DNA from: a virus
Virus record (IMG/VR): IMGVR_UViG_3300023257_000043
Span: 1-44,846 of that record
Length of the DNA stretch: 44,846 bases
Reading direction: 5' to 3' (one strand)
A program made the position numbers and the translations under genes. Each line of letters opens with the position of its first letter. Position 1 is the stretch's first letter. Of this stretch, positions 41,741 through 44,846 are shown piece after piece. Under the pieces are notes generated by a model that was not told the DNA's origin, did no database searches, and worked only from the letters and a program-made list of their open reading frames with translations.

Positions 41741-42338
41741 TATTTACTCCTCTTGCGTGCCGAGCACATCGTCTTTTCCACACTGAAGGTTTTGAAGGAC
41801 TCTGAACGAAGTGTGTTTCCTGATAAGTTAATTCTTTCCCGCATACCTCACATTTGGCTATGGGGTAAGACAGATAATGGTGATCTGGATTTACACAGCC
41901 CTTATTCCCGCAGCTACTTCTCAGGCTAACTCCAAAAGGTATCGGTCCTTTTTCCTTTTTATACTCATTCTTTGCAATCCGGAAACCTGCTGAAAGTGGA
42001 TAACCATCTTTGTCGTGATAAGACGTAGGACAGGTAATGCAATCGTCAGATTCTCTTTTAGGTGTAAAACGTAGTTTACGCCGAATAGGAATAGGCTGAG
42101 ATTTTATCTCTTTAATTATCGCAGCAAGACTCTTTCCTCTTTTCTTCTCTATAAGTATCCTTTCTATAAAAGCTATATCATTCAAGGTGAAGAACATCTT
42201 ATTATGATTTCCGCGAGGAAGGTCTGGAAAATGTAAACCAAGTTTATGCGTAAGCTGATACACTAACGCCTTAGTTATTCTGAACGACCGGGTAACTTGG
42301 TTTACATTCCATCCTTGTATAATTTCTTTTCTTTTCAT
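41727..42338 (-). CDS. HNH-type endonuclease-like protein with MerR-like N-terminus
   Basis: A 203-residue protein with AAAGGATGAA before the ATG. Residues about 13-70 look like a MerR-like winged helix-turn-helix (TKALVYQLTHKLGLHFPD...FFTLNDIAFIERIL). The C-terminal half has CITCPT, SSCGNKGCVNPDHHYLSY (C-N-x-x-C-V-N-P-x-H, HNH/treble-clef type) and CEVCGK with later CARHA, giving zinc sites. It may be a homing-type nuclease inserted between the PIG-L and glycosyltransferase genes, or a domesticated DNA-binding protein. The catalytic first His of HNH is not obvious, so activity is uncertain. Confidence 0.6.
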   Translation of the reverse strand: MKRKEIIQGWNVNQVTRSFRITKALVYQLTHKLGLHFPDLPRGNHNKMFFTLNDIAFIERILIEKKRGKSLAAIIKEIKSQPIPIRRKLRFTPKRESDDCITCPTSYHDKDGYPLSAGFRIAKNEYKKEKGPIPFGVSLRSSCGNKGCVNPDHHYLSYPIAKCEVCGKELTYQETHFVQSPSKPSVWKRRCARHARGVNNDAE

Positions 42339-42559
42339 TTAATTCATCCTTTCTTTTTAGGTAAAAATGTCAAGCGGGCAAAATTTCTGGTGGGACGCTT
42401 AGAATCATTAAAACTGTCGAGGAAGTAAAGCTTGAAAAGGTGCACCGCTCTTAAATTATTCCCATTTGTTTATTTATTTATTAATAATGAGTCGCCCACC
42501 GCTCTTAGGAGTGGGTTCCTTAAACCGATTATTAAACCCACAAAGACCAAAGTGAGCAA
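42339..42559 (-). other. Intergenic leader with alternative hairpins and a direct repeat
   Basis: This 220-nt gap is the longest apart from those described. On the minus strand GTGGGTT (42541-42535) can pair with AACCCAC (42517-42511), or the latter's CCCAC can pair with GTGGG (42499-42495), two mutually exclusive hairpins. An 11-nt direct repeat caccgctctta occurs at 42443-42453 and 42497-42507. An AT-rich tract (42455-42488) lies between and could hold a promoter for the HNH gene. It may be an attenuator or the scar of an insertion; neither is proven. Confidence 0.4.
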
Positions 42560-43390
42560 TCATACTATCAACGCTCCGTTCTCACCATCTTCCAAAACCT
42601 CAACTTTAATTTCTCTGCGAGGAAACCTTTGAATATACCATCTTCTTATCAATAATGCTATATCTTCACAGGAGGACGAAGGAGCCATTGTATGGAGCAG
42701 TCCTTCTAATTTAGTGGTAAGGTTACGCTTCTCCTCCAGGTACTCTATATCCCTGTCAATCCCATTGCTCTGTTCGATTCTTACAGTGACATGGAACACG
42801 TGTCTGTGGAGATCCTTTAGATAATAGAATCTACCACGAGCTTCAGGATATTGGTGACAGCCTTCCGCAGAGGTTTTAATTGTGGCAAAGGTTTTATAAT
42901 CATATTTCGTTATTCCTTCAAACAGATAGTACTTGGCATTATTATTCCACAGTGCACGTTGTGATGGGTAAATACTGTCCAACGCGCATTTCTTAATACC
43001 TGCGGCATCTTCTGTCAACACCTTCATGTCAGTCCTGTTCATTTCTACCGAGTAGTACCTAATATCCTCAACAGGCGCACCACGAAGGATACTATAAACA
43101 TACTGATGCAACGGATGATAGTCAGTAGGTGCCGGAATTAAAAGAGTGCTTGCTGGATAAATAACCTGTGCTAATGCCATAGCAACTTGTGCTGGTGTAC
43201 CTCTATCCTCGTAAATAAACACAGGAGTAAATCCGTACTTTTCAGCACACTTGTACGCCTCTGAACCGCGCATTCCTTTGTGGTCAAAAAAGTAAATAAC
43301 CTTATCGACCTTTCTGGAATCGAGCAATGTAAAACAACCAATGAGTTCATCATCTGGATGTGGTGCAGCGATAACTATTTCTTTTCGCAT
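42560..43390 (-). CDS. PIG-L deacetylase domain fused to QueD/PTPS-like domain
   Basis: A 276-residue fusion. Residues 1-165 are a PIG-L (LmbE) zinc hydrolase: APHPDDE (9-15) and PTDYHPLHQ (88-96) carry the zinc ligands; the family removes acyl groups from amines. Residues about 166-276 look like 6-pyruvoyl-tetrahydropterin/QueD synthase: His179, the HRH pair (195-197) followed by VFHVTVRI, SSCEDIALLI, and VEVLEDGENGALI. The active Cys expected four residues before HRH is Leu here, so it may not do the classic QueD reaction. It lies next to folE, overlapping by 16 nt, so a role in the deazaguanine pathway is likely. The fusion is by my reading, not a search. Confidence 0.72.
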   Translation of the reverse strand: MRKEIVIAAPHPDDELIGCFTLLDSRKVDKVIYFFDHKGMRGSEAYKCAEKYGFTPVFIYEDRGTPAQVAMALAQVIYPASTLLIPAPTDYHPLHQYVYSILRGAPVEDIRYYSVEMNRTDMKVLTEDAAGIKKCALDSIYPSQRALWNNNAKYYLFEGITKYDYKTFATIKTSAEGCHQYPEARGRFYYLKDLHRHVFHVTVRIEQSNGIDRDIEYLEEKRNLTTKLEGLLHTMAPSSSCEDIALLIRRWYIQRFPRREIKVEVLEDGENGALIV

Positions 43391-43959
43391 AATTTCAAAA
43401 ACTCCGATTTCACTTCAGGCTGTTCAAAAGATCCTCTGACAGCAGATGTCACCATTTCCGAATGAGCATTCTTTACTCCACGCATCGACATGCACATATG
43501 ACGAGCTGTTACTTTTACCATCACTCCATGTGGTTTGATTATCCTGTAGAAATTATCAGCGATTTGAGAGGTCATATTCTCCTGAATCTGTAATCTCCTT
43601 GCAAAGACCTCCACCAACCTAACTAACTTTGAGATTCCCACTACAATCCCATTCGGTATGTAGCCTATGTCAACTGTACCAGTGAATGGTAAGGCGTGAT
43701 GCTCACAAATCGAAGCAAAGGCTATTTCTCTAACCACAACCATTTCATTACAGTCGCTCTTGAATGTAGCTGATAAAACTTCCTCTGGTTCTTGGTTATA
43801 TCCGGCCAATAGTTCATGCATCATCTTGGTTACTCTCTTTGGTGTGTCAACCAATCCTTCTCTATTTGGATCTTCACCAATATGAATTAAAAGCTCTCGT
43901 ACCATGTCCTCAATTATTTTATCCCTATTAGCTTGTGGGTCTGTAATGAAAGCTGCCAC
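43375..43959 (-). CDS. folE: GTP cyclohydrolase I (FolE)
   Basis: A 194-residue enzyme that opens GTP to dihydroneopterin triphosphate, the first step of 7-deazaguanine (and folate) synthesis. The zinc ligands match FolE: Cys85 and His88 in CEHH, and Cys156 in RHMCMSM. Other signatures are GEDPNREGLVDTPKRV (28-43), IGYIPNGIVVGISKLVRLVE and TSQIADNFY. GTG start with AAAGGAG upstream. It overlaps queE by 46 nt and the PIG-L fusion by 16, so all three are made together. No folate genes are nearby, so the 7-deazaguanine role is preferred. Confidence 0.95.
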   Translation of the reverse strand: MAAFITDPQANRDKIIEDMVRELLIHIGEDPNREGLVDTPKRVTKMMHELLAGYNQEPEEVLSATFKSDCNEMVVVREIAFASICEHHALPFTGTVDIGYIPNGIVVGISKLVRLVEVFARRLQIQENMTSQIADNFYRIIKPHGVMVKVTARHMCMSMRGVKNAHSEMVTSAVRGSFEQPEVKSEFLKLCEKK

Positions 43960-44507
43960 TGTGGACGCTCCTTTACTATGTCAACTACTTCCTGTACGTT
44001 ATCCATTCCATCACACGGCTGTAAATACAGGAACGTTTCACCTTCAATACGTTCATAAGGCTCAAGTGACTGTCCTGTATAAACTACCTTTAGTTCATCA
44101 CCAACAAAAAAATCTTTGCCTATTTTTGGACTGACTGTAATCCACATGTTTTCCTCGTCACGTAAATCAAATACATTATGAGTAAAGAAATCATTCGGAA
44201 TACCGTTAGTCTCAACCTGTATATCAAATCCACCATATTCCAGTAGTCCGTCTATAAGTGCCTTTAATGCTTCTGGTTGTTCAGTAGGCTCTCCACCTGT
44301 TATGACCACGTGCTCAATGACAGTAGACAAAGAATTTATCCTATCAATAACCTGCTGGACAGTGAGACTATCCATCACTGAACAATCTGTGTCACACCAT
44401 GAACAGCCAAGCGAACATCCAGCAAACCGAACGAAAATAGAGGCAGTACCAACCCACATACCTTCGCCTTGAATTGACACGAATATCTCATTTATTAAAC
44501 AATTCAT
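43914..44507 (-). CDS. queE: 7-carboxy-7-deazaguanine synthase (QueE)
   Basis: A 197-residue radical SAM enzyme that contracts carboxytetrahydropterin to 7-carboxy-7-deazaguanine. It begins INEIFVSIQGEGMWVG and FVRFAGCSLGCSWCDT, with cluster Cys31, Cys35 and Cys38, then VVITGGEP (67-74). This combination is characteristic of QueE rather than other radical SAM proteins. AGGAGG lies seven nt before the ATG. Overlap with folE and the upstream dNTP-hydrolase-like gene makes a single operon. In this phage it probably supplies a DNA base, with DpdA nearby. Confidence 0.95.
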   Translation of the reverse strand: MNCLINEIFVSIQGEGMWVGTASIFVRFAGCSLGCSWCDTDCSVMDSLTVQQVIDRINSLSTVIEHVVITGGEPTEQPEALKALIDGLLEYGGFDIQVETNGIPNDFFTHNVFDLRDEENMWITVSPKIGKDFFVGDELKVVYTGQSLEPYERIEGETFLYLQPCDGMDNVQEVVDIVKERPQWQLSLQTHKLIGIK

Positions 44508-44846
44508 TTTTTAACCTCCTCACTCTTCTTCAATTCTTCAAACAGGTATCCCATGATGTTGAACATCATCGCGCAGAGAACTTCTTGCTTATCTGGAACC
44601 ATCTCTCCGTCTACGTCAATAACAGGAACTCCGCGGTGCAGACACCATAAATCCATAAAATGCCTACACATTGATTTCATGTATTGTTTTGAAGAAATTC
44701 CGAGCTGCCAGTTATCTCCTTCTCGTCGTTCACCGTCTTTCTGTGTTTGGTGCTTCTTCATATACTCTCCATACCTCACCAAAACAGCAGGAGAGAGATA
44801 AGCCTCATAGTCAGGTTTAAGAATGTCACTATCTCTTGTTGCTCCT
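44504..44846 (-). CDS. dATP/dGTP diphosphohydrolase-like protein (DUF5664 type), partial
   Basis: The frame is open through the right edge, so the true start lies outside; 113 residues are visible. They read like the phage DUF5664 family: RDSDILKPDYEAYLSPAVL, YMKKHQ, then GDNWQLGISSKQYM, RHFMDLW and LCAMMFNIMGYLFEEL, the last with paired helices carrying the acidic residues of MazG-like nucleotide hydrolases. Members are annotated as dATP/dGTP diphosphohydrolases. It overlaps queE by four nt, so it may adjust purine nucleotide pools for modified-DNA synthesis. Family assignment is by recognition of the pattern. Confidence 0.7.
   Translation of the reverse strand, partial: GATRDSDILKPDYEAYLSPAVLVRYGEYMKKHQTQKDGERREGDNWQLGISSKQYMKSMCRHFMDLWCLHRGVPVIDVDGEMVPDKQEVLCAMMFNIMGYLFEELKKSEEVKK

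Noticed and set aside
42339-42373. TTGACA at 42373-42368 as a -35 promoter element for the HNH gene
   Set aside because: A suitable -10 would fall on the ribosome site AAAGGATG and the start codon; no TATAAT-like hexamer is at 16-18 nt.

Overview
The window is part of the genome of a large tailed bacteriophage with a T4-like core. No host is identifiable. Evidence for a virus of bacteria: a T4-type large terminase, portal, prohead protease/scaffold and capsid; a bacterial-type RecA; family-A DNA polymerase; Shine-Dalgarno sites (AGGAGG-like) before most genes; and no ribosomal or metabolic housekeeping genes. Every supported gene is on the minus strand, so transcription runs from high to low coordinates. 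Genes are packed tightly, many with 1-17 nt overlaps. Both window ends cut through genes.

Layout in transcription order. (1) 44846-39618: a DNA-modification block with a dATP/dGTP-diphosphohydrolase-like protein (cut by the edge), QueE, FolE, a PIG-L deacetylase fused to a QueD/PTPS-like domain, an HNH protein, a glycosyltransferase and a DpdA-like transglycosylase. This looks like a 7-deazaguanine DNA-modification pathway with unusual additions; no QueC is seen. (2) 39604-27166: replication and recombination, with sliding clamp, a clamp-loader partner, RFC/gp44-like ATPase, a uracil-DNA-glycosylase/family-A polymerase fusion, a possible UvsY-like mediator, gp32-like SSB, a tRNA gene with an odd insertion, RecA, Mre11/Rad50-like nuclease subunits, a sigma-factor-like protein and a RuvC-like resolvase. 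(3) 27169-20387: small regulators and zinc ribbons, a Mor-like DNA-binding protein, a small-terminase candidate, large terminase, portal, a holin candidate and small proteins. (4) 20350-15351: tail fibre with S74 chaperone, followed by a small HExxH-metallopeptidase/S74 fusion. (5) 15351-11716: MuF-like head protein, prohead protease-scaffold with an internal start, and major capsid protein. (6) 11580-11500: a terminator hairpin followed by a promoter-like site. (7) 11464-2196: a surface-sugar cassette with two GT9-like glycosyltransferases, a 1224-residue multi-domain glycosyltransferase, a radical SAM enzyme, a ParB-like/methyltransferase fusion, a hexapeptide-tail protein and a nucleotide-sugar epimerase. 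(8) 2178-1: small proteins and probable head-tail connector genes.

How the parts may work together (inference): FolE, the QueD-like domain and QueE would make a 7-deazaguanine precursor, which the DpdA-like enzyme would exchange into phage DNA. The polymerase, clamp and recombination genes copy that DNA. The sugar cassette, placed between capsid and connector genes, may decorate a virion protein such as the Thr/Ser-rich fibre, or alter host surface glycans.

Most interesting: the PIG-L/QueD-like fusion in the 7-deazaguanine block, the tRNA with about 17 extra nucleotides in its anticodon region, the metallopeptidase/S74 fusion, and the tandemly duplicated glycosyltransferase.
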